DNA of 64,000 bases from Leucobacter celer subsp. astrifaciens (GCF_001273835.1 NZ_JHEI01000133.1:1-64000), one strand, 5' to 3'; positions 19,054 through 30,000 are shown, numbered from the stretch's first letter. The notes: generated by a model from the sequence alone, not told the origin. Translations and numbers: made by a program.

Positions 19054-20374
19054 CGACGAGGGCCTCGGCGGATCCTTCTCCGTCGACGGCGAGAACATCG
19101 AGATCGATCTCGCCGAGTTCGGATGGCCCGCGGATCGCGCCGCTGAGAGCGGGGAGCAGGACTCCGCGCCCGAGGACGACGGCCGCGTGCGCCTGCAGAA
19201 GGCGCTCGCCCACGCCGGCGTCGCGTCGCGCCGCGCGTGCGAGGCGCTCATCACGGGCGGCCGCGTCACCGTGAACGGCCGAGTGCAGCGCGAGCTGGGA
19301 TCCCGCATCGATCCCGATCAGGACGATGTGCGCGTCGACGGCGTCGTCGTGCAGCTCGACGTGTCCAAGCGCTACTTCGTGCTCAACAAGCCGCGGGGCG
19401 TCGTCTCCACCATGAGCGACGAGAACGGGCGCCCCGATCTGCGCGAGTTCACGGATCAGGTTGCGGGCGGGCCCCAAGATCGCGAAGCGATCGACGGCCC
19501 GACCGGTGCCGCTACAGCGGCAGCCCAAGGAGCGCAGCGCTGGGCTGACCGCCTGTACAACGTGGGGCGTCTCGACACCGATACGAGCGGGCTGCTGATC
19601 CTCACCAATGACGGCGAGCTCGCGCACAAGCTCGCGCACCCCAGCTTCGGGGTGAGCAAGACCTACATCGCCAAGGTGCGCGGACGGATGACGGCGGCCG
19701 TGATCCAGCGCCTCAAAGACGGCGTGGAACTGAGCGACGGGCCGATCCACGCCGATCGCGCCAAGCTGCTGCCCGGGGGATCCGGCAGCTCGCACTCGCT
19801 CGTCGAGATCACGCTGCACTCCGGGCGCAACCGCATCGTGCGCCGCATGCTCGCCGAGGTGGGGCACCCGGTCGAGGAGCTCGTGCGGCGGCAGTTCGGG
19901 CCGCTGCACCTCGGCACGCTGCGGAGCGGCGAGATGCGCGAGCTGTCGGCAGCCGAGCGCGGGGCGCTGCTGTCGGCCGCCGAGGACGGCGACGCGGGGG
20001 CCGGCGGGCGCGGTTCCGGATCGAGCGCGAAGCGCGGTGCGGGATCGGGTCGCTCCGGATCGGGCGCAGGTTCGAAGCGCGACGACTCGAAGAGCCGGGA
20101 CTCGAAGAGCCGGGATTCGAACGGCCGGGACTCGAAGAACCGGGGCGCCGTGACCGCCGGCCGGCCGGGCGACGGCAAGGGCGCGCGCGGCATGCGCGGC
20201 GTGGCCGCCAAGGGCAATCCGCACGGTCGCGGCGGGCCCGGCGCGACGGGCGGCGGCCGCGCGAAACCCGGGAGTTCGGGCGACACGGGCGGCGAGGCCG
20301 GCGGACGCGGGCAGAATGGGCAGCAGGGTTCTCGGAAACCCCGCACCGACGGACGGAAACGGAACGGCAGATGA
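19040..20374 (+). CDS. RluB/RsuA-type pseudouridine synthase with basic tail
   Basis: Isomerises uridine in large-subunit rRNA. S4 domain at about 49-110 (VRLQKALAHAGVASRRACEA), catalytic Asp in GRLDTDTSGLL near 178, and SGRNRIVRRMLAEVGHPV near 257. Between S4 and catalytic motif, residues about 140-163 are an insertion made largely of stem-loop DNA, including the 42-base element shared with scpA. The last 115 residues are a disordered Gly/Ser/Arg/Lys-rich tail, probably RNA-binding. At 444 residues it is far above the usual 250. Position after scpB is conserved widely. Confidence 0.9.
   Translation: MKRSDDEGLGGSFSVDGENIEIDLAEFGWPADRAAESGEQDSAPEDDGRVRLQKALAHAGVASRRACEALITGGRVTVNGRVQRELGSRIDPDQDDVRVDGVVVQLDVSKRYFVLNKPRGVVSTMSDENGRPDLREFTDQVAGGPQDREAIDGPTGAATAAAQGAQRWADRLYNVGRLDTDTSGLLILTNDGELAHKLAHPSFGVSKTYIAKVRGRMTAAVIQRLKDGVELSDGPIHADRAKLLPGGSGSSHSLVEITLHSGRNRIVRRMLAEVGHPVEELVRRQFGPLHLGTLRSGEMRELSAAERGALLSAAEDGDAGAGGRGSGSSAKRGAGSGRSGSGAGSKRDDSKSRDSKSRDSNGRDSKNRGAVTAGRPGDGKGARGMRGVAAKGNPHGRGGPGATGGGRAKPGSSGDTGGEAGGRGQNGQQGSRKPRTDGRKRNGR
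19481..19522 (+). repeat. In-frame palindromic coding repeat, copy 2 (in the pseudouridine synthase)
   Basis: Encodes REAIDGPTGAATAA in the same phase as the scpA copy. Its first stem is GATCGC-GAA-GCGATC, where the pair that is A-T in scpA is T-A here. A further stem (CAGCCCA with TGGGCTG) follows at 19,521-19,547. Confidence 0.75.
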
Positions 20375-21513
20375 ACGAGTTGAGGATCTCGACCCCCGGG
20401 ATCGCCCGCCAGAGCGATGGCGGGCGCGGGGCGCTCGCCGCACGCACTCGCGGCTCCGTGCACGTGATCGGCGCGGGCCTGCTCGGCGCGAGCGTGGGCC
20501 TGGGGCTGCGCGAGCGCGGCGTCGAGGTGACCCTCGAGGATCTCTCGCCGACCACGGTGGCGCTCGCCGCCGACTACGGTGCCGGGCGGGTGCGCACGGC
20601 CGAGGACGCGGCTCCGGCGCTTGTGGTCGTGGCGACGCCGCCCGACGTCGCCGCCGACGTGATCGAGCGCGCCCTCACCACGTACCCCGACGCGGTCGTC
20701 ACCGATGTCGTGAGCGTGAAGCTCGCCCCCTTCGTCGAGCTCACGCGGCGGGGCGTCGACCTCACCCACTACGTCGGCTCGCACCCCATGGCCGGGCGGG
20801 AGCGGGGCGGTGCGATCATGGCGCGCGCTGACCTCTTCAAGGCGCGGCCCTGGATCATCTGCCGCGACGAGGAGACGCCCGCCGATGCGCTCGCGCTCGT
20901 CGAGGCCGTGGCGCTCGACCTGGGCGGAGTGCTCATCGAGATGACGCCGGAGGAGCACGACCGCTCGGTGGGGCTCGTCTCGCATCTGCCGCAGGTGGTG
21001 TCGACCCTGCTCGCCGCGCGCCTCGTGCCCGCGACCGAGCAGGCGATCGGGCTCGCGGGGGCCGGGCTGCGCGACACGACCCGCATCGCGGCGAGCGATC
21101 CCGAGCTCTGGGTGCAGATCCTCGGCGCCAACCGGGAGCCCGTGGTGGAGCTGCTCGACGGCTTCAGCGCGGACCTCGCGGCGTTCGCCGACGCGCTGCG
21201 CGACCCCGAGCAGACCGGCGCCAAACGGCGCATCGCCGATCTGCTCGCCGCCGGCAACCGGGGCGTCGCGCGCATCCCCGGCAAGCACGGATCGTCCGAG
21301 CGCTTCGCGACGATCAACGTGCTCGTCGACGACCGGCCGGGCGAGCTCGCGCGGCTGCTCACCGAACTCGGAGAACTGGGCATTAACATGGAAGACTTGC
21401 GCCTCGAGCACTCGCCGGGCGCGCAGATCGGTTTCGCGGAGATCGCGGTGCTGCCCGAGGTGGCGGAGCGCGCGGTCTCCGATCTCGTCGAACGCGGATG
21501 GAGGACGCTGTGA
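20371..21513 (+). CDS. tyrA: Prephenate dehydrogenase
   Basis: Oxidises prephenate to hydroxyphenylpyruvate in tyrosine synthesis, using NAD(P). The dinucleotide loop is [14 protein letters not shown] (about 31-44); [12 protein letters not shown] near 138 and [10 protein letters not shown] near 231 are family motifs. A C-terminal ACT domain (about 307-375, [20 protein letters not shown]) suggests allosteric control by tyrosine. It has 380 residues. ATGA overlap with the pseudouridine synthase, and its stop overlaps the cmk GTG. The rlu-tyrA-cmk-der series is usual in actinobacteria. Confidence 0.92.
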   Translation: MNELRISTPGIARQSDGGRGALAARTRGSVHVIGAGLLGASVGLGLRERGVEVTLEDLSPTTVALAADYGAGRVRTAEDAAPALVVVATPPDVAADVIERALTTYPDAVVTDVVSVKLAPFVELTRRGVDLTHYVGSHPMAGRERGGAIMARADLFKARPWIICRDEETPADALALVEAVALDLGGVLIEMTPEEHDRSVGLVSHLPQVVSTLLAARLVPATEQAIGLAGAGLRDTTRIAASDPELWVQILGANREPVVELLDGFSADLAAFADALRDPEQTGAKRRIADLLAAGNRGVARIPGKHGSSERFATINVLVDDRPGELARLLTELGELGINMEDLRLEHSPGAQIGFAEIAVLPEVAERAVSDLVERGWRTL

Positions 21514-22286
21514 ACGATGCTGCACCCGAGGCGCTGAGCACCGCCGGCGCCGCTTCGGCGACGGATCCGATCCTCGTGGCGATCGACGGGCCGGCCGGCA
21601 GCGGCAAATCGAGCGTGTCCCGCGCGGCCGCGACGCGGCTGGGGTTCGGGATCCTCGACACGGGTGCCGCCTATCGTTCGCTGGCGTGGGCCGCACTCGA
21701 GACGGGGGTCGATCTCGACGACGAGGCGGCGGTGCTGGGGCTGCTCGACGCGTGGGAGTACTCGACGACGCTGCTCGGCGAGCAGCGCATCGGCGTCGTC
21801 CTGGGCCGCCGGGTGAGCGAGCGCAGCGAGTCGCAGCCCGCGGCCCCTATCGACGTCACCGCCGCGATCCGCGACCACGCGGTCAGCGGGCAGGTCAGCC
21901 GCGTCTCGAAGCACCCGGGGGTGCGCGACCGGCTCAACGCGATGTTTCGCGAGATCGTCGCCGAGTCGGGGTTGCCCGGCGTGGTCATCGAGGGGCGCGA
22001 CATCACGACGGTCGTTGCGCCGGACGCACCCGTGCGCATCCTCATGACGGCGTCGCCCGACGTACGGGCGCAGCGCCGTGCGGGCGAACTCGAGGGGCTG
22101 TCGCACGAGCAGGTGCTCGCGGACATCGCCGCGCGCGACGCGAAGGATGCGCTCGTGGTGGACTTCATCAACCCCGCACCGGGGGTGACGCTCGTCGATA
22201 CGAGCGAACTGGACTTCGAGCAGTCGGTACAGGCTGTGGTCGATATCGTACGAGCGGCGCAGAACGTCGCGGAAGAGAGCAAATGA
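21510..22286 (+). CDS. cmk: Cytidylate kinase with an in-frame repeat insertion
   Basis: Phosphorylates CMP and dCMP. Walker A is GPAGSGKS (about 27-34); [31 protein letters not shown] and the lid ARDAKDALV are all present. Residues about 99-112 (including SERSESQ) are an insertion just before IDVTAAIR, where other Cmk proteins have only a short turn. The inserted DNA at 21,811-21,839 matches the dispersed intergenic repeat (about 25 of 28). GTG at 21,510 is chosen because GGAGG precedes it and it overlaps the tyrA stop; an in-frame ATG at 21,498 is the alternative. Confidence 0.9.
   Translation: MNDAAPEALSTAGAASATDPILVAIDGPAGSGKSSVSRAAATRLGFGILDTGAAYRSLAWAALETGVDLDDEAAVLGLLDAWEYSTTLLGEQRIGVVLGRRVSERSESQPAAPIDVTAAIRDHAVSGQVSRVSKHPGVRDRLNAMFREIVAESGLPGVVIEGRDITTVVAPDAPVRILMTASPDVRAQRRAGELEGLSHEQVLADIAARDAKDALVVDFINPAPGVTLVDTSELDFEQSVQAVVDIVRAAQNVAEESK
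21811..21839 (+). repeat. Dispersed repeat copy inside cmk
   Basis: Begins GGGTGAGCGAG and ends GTCGCAGCCC. Compared with the inverted copy at 14,444-14,471 it differs at about three positions. It keeps the cmk frame open. Confidence 0.7.
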
Positions 22287-23866
22287 TGAGCGAGCAGAAT
22301 CCCGGGACGGGCGCCGAGCAGGACGGGCCCGAGGTCTTCGACGTGGCCGCGGTCTCCGAGGATGAGATCATCGTCGGCGACGACTTCGACGACGACGGCA
22401 TCACCTTCGCCGAGGGCGACGAGGTCACCGAGGAGGAGCGCCTGCGCGCCATGCGCTCGAACCTCGACAGCTTCGAGCTGGAGGAGGACGACCTCGCGAT
22501 CATCGGCGAGGACGGCGAGTTCCTCGGCTTCCGCGAGCCCGTCGCCGAGACCCTGCCGGTGGTCGCGATCGTCGGCCGCCCGAACGTCGGCAAGTCGGCG
22601 CTCGTGAACCGCATCCTGGGTCGCCGCGAGGCCGTGGTCGAGGACGTCCCCGGTGTCACGCGCGACCGCGTGACCTACGCGGCGGAGTGGGGCGGCACCC
22701 GCTTCAGCCTCGTCGACACCGGCGGCTGGGAGCCCGACGCCAAGGGCATCGACGCGTCGGTGGCTCTGCAGGCCGAGGTGGCGATCGAGCTCTGCGACGT
22801 CGTCATGTTCGTGGTCGATTCCCGCGTGGGCCCCACCGCGACCGATGAGCGCGTCGTGCAGCTGCTGCGCCGCACCGACAAGCCCGTCTTCCTCGTCGCC
22901 AACAAGGTGGACGACGCGGTGCTCGAGGCGGAGGCCGCGCAGCTGTGGTCGCTCGGCCTCGGCGAGCCGCACGCCGTCTCCGCACTGCACGGCCGCGGGG
23001 TCGCCGACCTGCTCGATCAGGTCGTCGAGGCGCTGCCCGAGGAGTCCGCGGTGGCGCAGCCGAAGCTGCTGGGGCCGCGCCGTGTCGCGCTGCTCGGCCG
23101 CCCGAACGTGGGCAAGTCGAGCCTGCTGAACAAGGCCGCCGGCGAGGAGCGGGCGGTCGTCAGCGACCTCGCAGGCACCACTCGCGATCCCGTGGACGAG
23201 CAGGTCGAGATCGCGGGCCGCGTGTGGACCTTCGTCGACACCGCGGGCATCCGTCGTCGTGTGCACCTGCAGAAGGGCGCCGACTTCTACGCCTCGCTGC
23301 GCACCGCGGCGGCGCTGGAGAAGGCCGAGGTCGCGGTCGTGCTCCTCGACGTGACGCAGGAGATCAGCGATCAGGATCTGCGCATCATCGACCTGGTGCT
23401 CGAGTCGGGCCGCGCGCTCGTGCTCGCGTTCAACAAGTGGGACATGCTCGACGACGATCGCCGTCGCTACCTCGAGCGCGAGATCGAGCAGGATCTGGCG
23501 CACGTGGACTGGGCGCCGCGCGTCAACATCTCGGCGCGCACCGGCCGCCACCTGGAGAAGCTCGTGCCGGCGCTCGAGACCGCGCTCGAATCGTGGGACA
23601 CCCGCATCCCGACGGGCAAGTTCAACGCCTTCGTGGCCGAGCTCGTGCAGGAGCACCCGCACCCGCTGCGCGGCGGCAAGCAGCCGCGCATCCTGTTCGG
23701 CACGCAGGTGCAGAACCGCCCGCCGACGTTCGTGCTCTTCACCTCGGGCTTCCTCGACCCGCAGTACCGCCGCTTCATCCAGCGCCGCCTGCGCGAGCGC
23801 TACGGCTTCGAGGGCACCCCCATCATCCTCAACATGCGCATCCGTGAGCGACGACAGCGACGTTAG
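22283..23866 (+). CDS. der: GTPase Der (EngA)
   Basis: Ribosome-assembly GTPase for the 50S subunit. Two GTPase domains, each with GRPNVGKS (near 97 and 271), DTGGWE and DTAGIRR switch II regions, and NKVD/NKWD specificity motifs, are followed by a KH-like domain ending in [12 protein letters not shown] sequence (here [20 protein letters not shown]). An acidic N-terminal extension of about 90 residues precedes domain 1, as in other actinobacteria. ATG ATG start overlapping the cmk stop. 527 residues. Confidence 0.95.
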   Translation: MMSEQNPGTGAEQDGPEVFDVAAVSEDEIIVGDDFDDDGITFAEGDEVTEEERLRAMRSNLDSFELEEDDLAIIGEDGEFLGFREPVAETLPVVAIVGRPNVGKSALVNRILGRREAVVEDVPGVTRDRVTYAAEWGGTRFSLVDTGGWEPDAKGIDASVALQAEVAIELCDVVMFVVDSRVGPTATDERVVQLLRRTDKPVFLVANKVDDAVLEAEAAQLWSLGLGEPHAVSALHGRGVADLLDQVVEALPEESAVAQPKLLGPRRVALLGRPNVGKSSLLNKAAGEERAVVSDLAGTTRDPVDEQVEIAGRVWTFVDTAGIRRRVHLQKGADFYASLRTAAALEKAEVAVVLLDVTQEISDQDLRIIDLVLESGRALVLAFNKWDMLDDDRRRYLEREIEQDLAHVDWAPRVNISARTGRHLEKLVPALETALESWDTRIPTGKFNAFVAELVQEHPHPLRGGKQPRILFGTQVQNRPPTFVLFTSGFLDPQYRRFIQRRLRERYGFEGTPIILNMRIRERRQRR

Positions 23867-23884
23867 GAGCTAGGGTCGTCGCTC

Positions 23885-23966
23885 CGAAACAGCCATTTCT
23901 GGCTGTTTCGAGGATGCGCCGCAGTCGTCTCGACTGCGGTGAGCATGCCGAAGGCATTCCTCAAAC
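23885..23966. terminator. Three consecutive perfect hairpins after der
   Basis: Stem 1: CGAAACAGCC with GGCTGTTTCG (23,885-23,910). Stem 2: CCGCAGTCG-TCT-CGACTGCGG (23,919-23,939). Stem 3: ATGCC-GAA-GGCAT (about 23,945-23,957). None is followed by a T run. Stem 1 is the likeliest terminator for the long operon; the rest may be repeats. The remainder of the gap 23,867-24,222 has no gene. Confidence 0.6.
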
Positions 23967-24015
23967 ACTTCCGTGAGCGCAGGGCCCGGCGCTCGCCGGT
24001 CCCCGCGCCGGGTTC

Positions 24016-24163
24016 CGTCATTCTGCGCGAGCGCAGCGAGTCGCAGAATCCAGAGCTGCGGCTCCTGCGACTGCGTTCGCTGGGCTCTCTCCGCGCAGGA
24101 TGACGGGTGGGGTGTCGACCGGTCGAGCGCGCCGCGGGTTGAGCGAGCGGAGCGAGTCGAAAC
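24016..24163. repeat. Copies of both dispersed repeat families
   Basis: 24,016-24,050 is a dyad (ATTCTGCG with CGCAGAAT) and 24,089-24,103 the inverted form ending in CAGGATGACG, both as in 10,386-10,711. 24,136-24,163 is a GGTTGAGCGAG...GTCGAAACC element as after xerD. Confidence 0.7.
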
Positions 24164-24222
24164 CGCGTTCCTCCGTTTTCGACTGGGTGCCGTGTGCGGT
24201 GCGAACCCCGGCCCGAGTCCCG

Positions 24223-26817
24223 CTAACGGGCGATGCGGTAGAGGAAGGCCGACATCGCCTCGCGACTGGTCGAGCGGAGAGGCTGGTACTGCCGCCCCGA
24301 CGAGGTCCGTACCCCGGTGGAGATGCCCGTCGAGCCCATCCAGGCGATCTCGCGATAGAACTTGTGCGAGGTCTCGACGTCGACGAATGCGCTGCGTTTC
24401 GGGGCGGTGAACCGCTTCGCGCCCTCGGCTCGGTACAGGAACGCGGCCATGGCCTCGCGTGTGGTGGCTTTCTTGGGCTGGTACAGCAGCAGCGACCCCT
24501 GTTTCACACCGGTCGAGATCCCCCGCTCGCGCATCCAGGAGATCTCCTTGTAGAACTGGTGCGTCGGCGGGACATCGGCGAAGGAGCTGCGCTTCGGCGG
24601 CGTGTAGTCGTTCTTCGGCACATACACGCGGTAGAGGAACGCGGCCATGGCCTCGCGCGTGGTGGCCCGCTTCGGCTGGTACGCGAGCCCGGCGGGCGTG
24701 CGTACACCGGTGGAGATGCCCGCCGTCGCCATCCAGGAGATCTCCCGGGAGAACTTGGCGCCCGGCGGCACGTCGATGAAGGAGATCGGCCGGGTCCGGT
24801 CCGGCTTCGTGTCATCATCGGGTTTCGACGGAGGCTCGGGGGTAGGCTCCGGTTCCGGCACGGGTTCCGGTTCCGGCGGCAGCTCGGCGAGCGGAGGCTC
24901 GGTCGACTGCGCGACGGCGCGCGCCGAGATCGGGAGCCGTGAGGAGCGGGCCTCGCCCTGCCAGACGATCTCGCCGTGCTGCCAGGTGTCGAGCGGAGCG
25001 TCCGTGCGTGTGAGCGTCAGCGTGTAGCTGCGGGTCTGCCCGGCCGCGGTGAAGCTCAGCGATGCGGGGGAGACCGTCGCGTCGAAGCCGGGCAGGCGCG
25101 CAGCGGCGATGTAGTCGCCGGCCGAGGTCGAGGTGACGGTGCGCGTCACGGTGCGGGAACCGACGAGCTGCGCGACCGCGAGGCTCGGCTGGTTGATGTC
25201 ACTGCCGTGAATCGGGGTGGCACGACTGCCCGTGTCGACCCCGAGGCCGTTGAGGAACCCGTACCAGTCCTCGACGCCCGATTCGTAGACGAAGGGTGCG
25301 TCGAGCGCCGTGTTCGGGGAGATGCGGCCCGCGCCGTCGGTGAAGTGGTCGAGATTCTCCTCGCCGCTCTCGGTGCGGGTGGGGAGCGCGGTGCCCATGA
25401 TCGCCGACTTCACCTCGGACGGTGTCGCGTGCGGGCGTTCGGAGAGATAGAGGGCGGTGAGCCCGGCGACGTGAGGCGCCGCCATCGAGGTACCGCTGTC
25501 GCGGCGGTACGCCGGCGCGCCGCTCGACGCGCCCCCGGTGTCGTTGCGAGTGGCAGCCCAGATCTCGGTCCCAGGGGCGGAGATGTCGGGCTTGAGCACG
25601 TTGCCGCCGGCCGAGACGGCGGGCCCGCGCCCCGAGGTCTCGGAGACGGCGGGCGCCTCGGGATCCCGCATCAGCGTGTCGGCCGCGACCGTGGTGAGCC
25701 AGGGCTCGGTGTGGTCGACGGTGGACGGCGAGGGTCCGTTGTTGCTCGCGGAGGCGACCACGGCGACCCCGGCCGCGGCGGCTCCCAGCAGCGCGCGATC
25801 GACCGGGCCGCTCACCGTGTCGTCCTGGCCGGACCCCCGGCCCAGCGAGTAGTTGAGCACGTCGACGCCGTCGGCGACCGCGGCCTCGATCGCGGCGAGC
25901 TGATTGCTCTCGGCGCACGTGGGCAGGCCGAAGAGCCCCGGCCAGCAGGCCTTGTAGATCGCCAGCTTGGCGGCGGGCGCGACCCCGACGAGCTCCCTCG
26001 TCTCGCCCGAGATCGCGGCCTGCACGCGGTTGCCCGCCACCGTCGAGGCGGTGTGCGAGCCGTGCCCGAGCGTGTCCCGCGGCGAGCGAACGCTCGCGGC
26101 GCCCGAGGAATCGAAGTAGCGCGCGGTGATCACCTTCGTCGAGCACATGTCGGCGGTGAAATCGGTGCCCGCCACGCACTCGCCGGTGAAGGTCTGACCG
26201 TCGGCCTTGCGCATGCTGATCCTGCCGGGGGCGGAGTAGTGCGGCTGCGTCGGGTCGCTGCCGAGCTGCGGGATCGGGTCTCCCTGGAACATGGGGTTCT
26301 CAGGTGCGAAGCCGCTGTCGATCACTCCGACGACCACGCCCCGACCGGCTCCGGCCTCGCCGCCGACCTGCTGCCAGAGGCCGCCCTCGGCGTCGATCCC
26401 GAGCGCCTGGGTCGCCGTGTGCAGCACGTCGAAGCCGTCCGGGGTGATGCTGCGCACCAGGTCGCTGCCCTCGAGCTCTGCCAGCTGGCCCGCGGTGAGT
26501 TCGGCAGTGAAGCCGTTGAAGACGCGTGTGAAGCTCTGCTCCGGTTCGCTGCCGACCTCCTCCGCGAGCTGTTCATGTACCCGCTCGTAGGTCTCGGCCA
26601 GTTGTCCATTCGGCCGGTCGACGGAGCCGTCGTCGAACATCGGCCCGGCGTCCGCGGCGGCCCCCAGTACCGATACCGGCGGTGCGGCCAGCTCCACGAT
26701 GTACCGTTCGGGGGCATCAGGGGCCGGGAACTCCTCGGCGTGGGCCGGTACGACCGCGGTCGCCACCGCCGCTATCGAAATCGTGGCTGTCAGGGCACAT
26801 CTCAGGGGAAAACGCAT
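24223..26817 (-). CDS. Secreted subtilisin-family protease with three SLH-type repeats
   Basis: Extracellular serine protease, 864 residues. Signal peptide 1-27 (ends PAHA-EEF). An I9-type propeptide (about 35-130) precedes the S8 catalytic domain: Asp167 in GVIDSGF, His252 in GHGSHTAS, Ser in SGTSMAAPHVAG (about 442). A beta-sandwich region and a Pro/Glu linker (about 645-670) lead to three SLH-like repeats (about 678-864), each with an FxDV...F..EI.WM...GISTGV core and ending TREAMAAFLYR. These should hold it to the cell wall. The repeats closely resemble those of the divergent neighbour, and the start lies about 100 bases from a shared iron box. Confidence 0.9.
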   Translation of the reverse strand: MRFPLRCALTATISIAAVATAVVPAHAEEFPAPDAPERYIVELAAPPVSVLGAAADAGPMFDDGSVDRPNGQLAETYERVHEQLAEEVGSEPEQSFTRVFNGFTAELTAGQLAELEGSDLVRSITPDGFDVLHTATQALGIDAEGGLWQQVGGEAGAGRGVVVGVIDSGFAPENPMFQGDPIPQLGSDPTQPHYSAPGRISMRKADGQTFTGECVAGTDFTADMCSTKVITARYFDSSGAASVRSPRDTLGHGSHTASTVAGNRVQAAISGETRELVGVAPAAKLAIYKACWPGLFGLPTCAESNQLAAIEAAVADGVDVLNYSLGRGSGQDDTVSGPVDRALLGAAAAGVAVVASASNNGPSPSTVDHTEPWLTTVAADTLMRDPEAPAVSETSGRGPAVSAGGNVLKPDISAPGTEIWAATRNDTGGASSGAPAYRRDSGTSMAAPHVAGLTALYLSERPHATPSEVKSAIMGTALPTRTESGEENLDHFTDGAGRISPNTALDAPFVYESGVEDWYGFLNGLGVDTGSRATPIHGSDINQPSLAVAQLVGSRTVTRTVTSTSAGDYIAAARLPGFDATVSPASLSFTAAGQTRSYTLTLTRTDAPLDTWQHGEIVWQGEARSSRLPISARAVAQSTEPPLAELPPEPEPVPEPEPTPEPPSKPDDDTKPDRTRPISFIDVPPGAKFSREISWMATAGISTGVRTPAGLAYQPKRATTREAMAAFLYRVYVPKNDYTPPKRSSFADVPPTHQFYKEISWMRERGISTGVKQGSLLLYQPKKATTREAMAAFLYRAEGAKRFTAPKRSAFVDVETSHKFYREIAWMGSTGISTGVRTSSGRQYQPLRSTSREAMSAFLYRIAR

Positions 26818-26918
26818 CGATCACTTCGGGTCGAGGGTGGGGAGGGACGCCGGGCGCGGTTGCGCGGCGTCCGGGGCGGGGTCGGCGGGAGGGTCGATCC
26901 TGCGAATCCTCATCATAC

Positions 26919-26937
26919 TAAGGTTATGCTAACCTTT
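26919..26937. promoter_or_regulatory. DtxR/IdeR-like iron box between two divergent genes
   Basis: The dyad AAGGTTA-TGC-TAACCTT matches about 15 of 19 positions of the iron-box consensus as I know it (TTAGGTTAGSCTAACCTAA). It overlaps a forward -10 (TATGCT, 26,925-26,930) and abuts a reverse -10 (TATGAT, minus strand, about 26,912-26,917), so a bound Fe-repressor would shut both genes. Confidence 0.7.
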
Positions 26938-27049
26938 GTCTGCTGACTGCGCCCGCTCTCCAGCCTATCCGATCGTGCACTCGCCGCCGCGGAGATGGGC
27001 CGGCTTTCGCATGCGCGCGGTCCTGTTCGAAGAGATCAGAGAGGACACC

Positions 27050-30000
27050 ATGTCTCATTCCAGGTACGCTGCAGCTCCGAGCGCCGCAGCGGCGCCCCCG
27101 TCCGCCGCATCGCGGCGAGGACTCCGGCGCTGGACCGCCGGCGCCCTCGCCGCGCTGATGGCCGGGTCGCTGCTGCAGATCGCGGCCCAGCCCGCATTCG
27201 CCGAGGGCGAGGATCCCGGAACGCCCGCGGAGCAGCCGTACACCGCGGTCGCCTCGTTCGGCACCGGCGTCGCCCCGACCGATCTGCAGGTGAGCGCCGA
27301 CGGGGGCACGGTGCTCGTCTACTCGGAGCCCGAGGCGAAGATCGTGGCCTTCGACGTCTCGAGTTGCGACTTCAGCGGGGCCGAGTTCGCGGCTGTCGAC
27401 TGCCCCGAACTGTGGTCGGCCGACCTCGCCGCGGACCCCCGCGGCTGGCAGGTCGACGCGGCCGGCGAGACGCCGCAGATCACCGTCGTCTCGCAGAACG
27501 GCGCCGACGCGCAGGTGCAGCGCTACGCCGTATCCGATGGCACCGCGATCGGCGAACCGATCGCCGTCGCGGGCACGGAGGCGCACGGCGTCGCCACCGT
27601 GCCCGCGAAGGAATTCGCGTACGTCTACGGCACGTCCGGTGTCGTGCCGGTGAACCTCGCGGATGGCACCCAGCTGGACACCATCGCTCCGCGCGGCGAT
27701 GGCGATGTCGCCTACAAGGCGGGCCAGAGGGCCATCTTCACCAACTCGTTCTCGACCGGAAGCGGCGCGAACACCTCCTCGAGCGGCTTCGTCTACGCGG
27801 CCTACGGCGAGTACCTGACCACCGTGAACGTGGAGACGAACACCCGCGTCGAGACGACGCGCAGGCTCACGACGCCGGCGGCGCTGTCGGACGCCGGCCC
27901 TGTCGCCGCGACGCCCAGCCGGTTCTCCGTGCCGGGCTTCTTCGCCACGGGCGGCGAGGGCACCTACCGTCTCGCGGGCCTGTCCTCCCAGCAGCTCCAC
28001 GGCCAGGAGATGAACGGCGTCTACTTCTACAACGTGCTCGTCGGAGGATCGGTGTCGACCGGCGCCATCGCGCCGGTCGCGGCCGACCCGCGCGGGCTCG
28101 CGCAGGTGAACGGCGAGCAGCTCGCCCTCGCCTCCACCGCCTCCGACAACTCGGTGTCGGTGATCCCCGCTCACGAGATCCAGAACAAGACCCCGATGGC
28201 CGTCACGCACGTCATCGATCTCGATGCGCTGGGCGTGACGAGCGAGGGCACTCAGGACATCGGAGCGCTCGCCGTCTCCGAGGGCGAAGGCGGCGTCACC
28301 GCGTTCGTCGCCAACCCGGTGTCGCAGAAGATCACGGTGCTCGAGCGTCGCGACGGCGAGCTGAACCCGCCGGTCGCTCCGGAGCCCGAGCCAGAGCCCG
28401 AGCCCGAGCCCGAGCCGGAGAACCCCGACCTGCCCGAGGCGGAGACGGTGCTGAAGATCGGCAAGACGGTGCGGGGCGGATACAACCTGCTCACCGGTTC
28501 GATCGATCCCGCCAACCAGCGCGTGTGGTTCCCCTTCAACTGGAGCGCGCAACAGCAGGCTCCGGGAGCCGTCGGCTACCTCGACACGGCGACCGGTGAG
28601 GTCTCCTCGAACAAGTACCTGCTCGAGGATCTGCCGGACACCTTCAACCCGAACTACAGCAGCAGCTACTGCGCGATCTCCCTCGAGTACGTCGCGCGCC
28701 ACGCGCCGATGCCGATCGAGAACATGGTGACGGATCCGCGCAGCGGCAAGACCTACGCCATCCACGGCCGCGGCGCCGCCGACCGGGCCGGGCTCGAGAG
28801 CCACTTCTCGGTGATCGATCCCGCCACCGGCGAGGTCGAGAACCACTACGGCACACCGTGGAATCCGTACTCCACGATCCTCGACGAGGCCAACAACGCC
28901 ATCTGGGTGGTCTCGGGCACCGCGACCTCCGCCCCGCCCCGTCTCGGCGCGGGCGTGTACCGCATCGACATCGCCACCAACGAGGTCACCAAGGTCGACG
29001 CCCCCATCCTGACGAGCCCGGAGGAAGCCGCACTCAACCCCACCACCGGCAAGCTCTACGTGGTGAACACGGTCAGGCAGGGCGACAAGCTCGTGGAGAC
29101 CACGCACGTGATCGACACCGTGACCGGCGAGCTGACGCCGGAGATCATCCACATCGGCGGCGCGCTGGTGGTCGACCCCGAGTTGAACCGCCTCTACTCG
29201 TTCAACGGCAACGTCACGGTGATCAACCTCGACACGAACAACTTCTTCGAGCAGTGGAACACGGGCATCGGCACCTCGAGCCGGGTGGTGCTCAACCCGA
29301 CCACGCACGAGATCTACATGACGCACTCCGACCGGAACGCGCTCATCGTGATCGATCCGATCAACTACCGCACCACGCAGCTGGTCGACTTCACCAAGGC
29401 GGGGATCACCGAGGACGGAACGACCAGCAACGGCCGTTGCGCGAACACCGCCGGCGTGCAGGTGGATCCGAACACCAACCAGGTCTTCGTGAGCCACCCC
29501 TACTCCGACCAGATCACCATTCTCGACCGCGTGGGCGAGGTGCCCGACATCGGCGACATCCAGGACCCCGAGGGCTGGCCGATCCCCGCTCCCGAGGAGT
29601 CGACCGGCGAGGAGCCCGAGGCTCCCGAGACCGGCGACCCGGCGGAGGCGCCGAAGACCGCGGTGCAGGCCGATGCGGGCACCCTGAGCTGGGCCATCTC
29701 GGAGTACACGAAGACCTTCTCGACCCGCTTCGCGTTCAAGCCCGCCACCTTCGCGGGCGACGGCACCTTCACCTTCGCCGACGGCGAGGGCTGGTACGAC
29801 GAGAAGAGCGGGCGCCTCTACGCGCAGTGGGGCGGAAGCGTGCAGTACAAGCCGTACGGCTCGATCGCGCCCGTCGAGTTCGTGTTCGCCAATCCCGAGC
29901 TCACGGTCTCGGCCGAGGGGAGAGGTTCGTTGAGCTTCGACGTGCGCTGGAACAACGGCGCGGGCAAGACCTCGGAGTTCGAGCGGGTCGAGGTCGCGAC

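Noticed and set aside
28376..28425. Tandem repeat in the propeller gene
   Set aside because: It is simply the codons of a Pro-Glu linker, common in secreted actinobacterial proteins.
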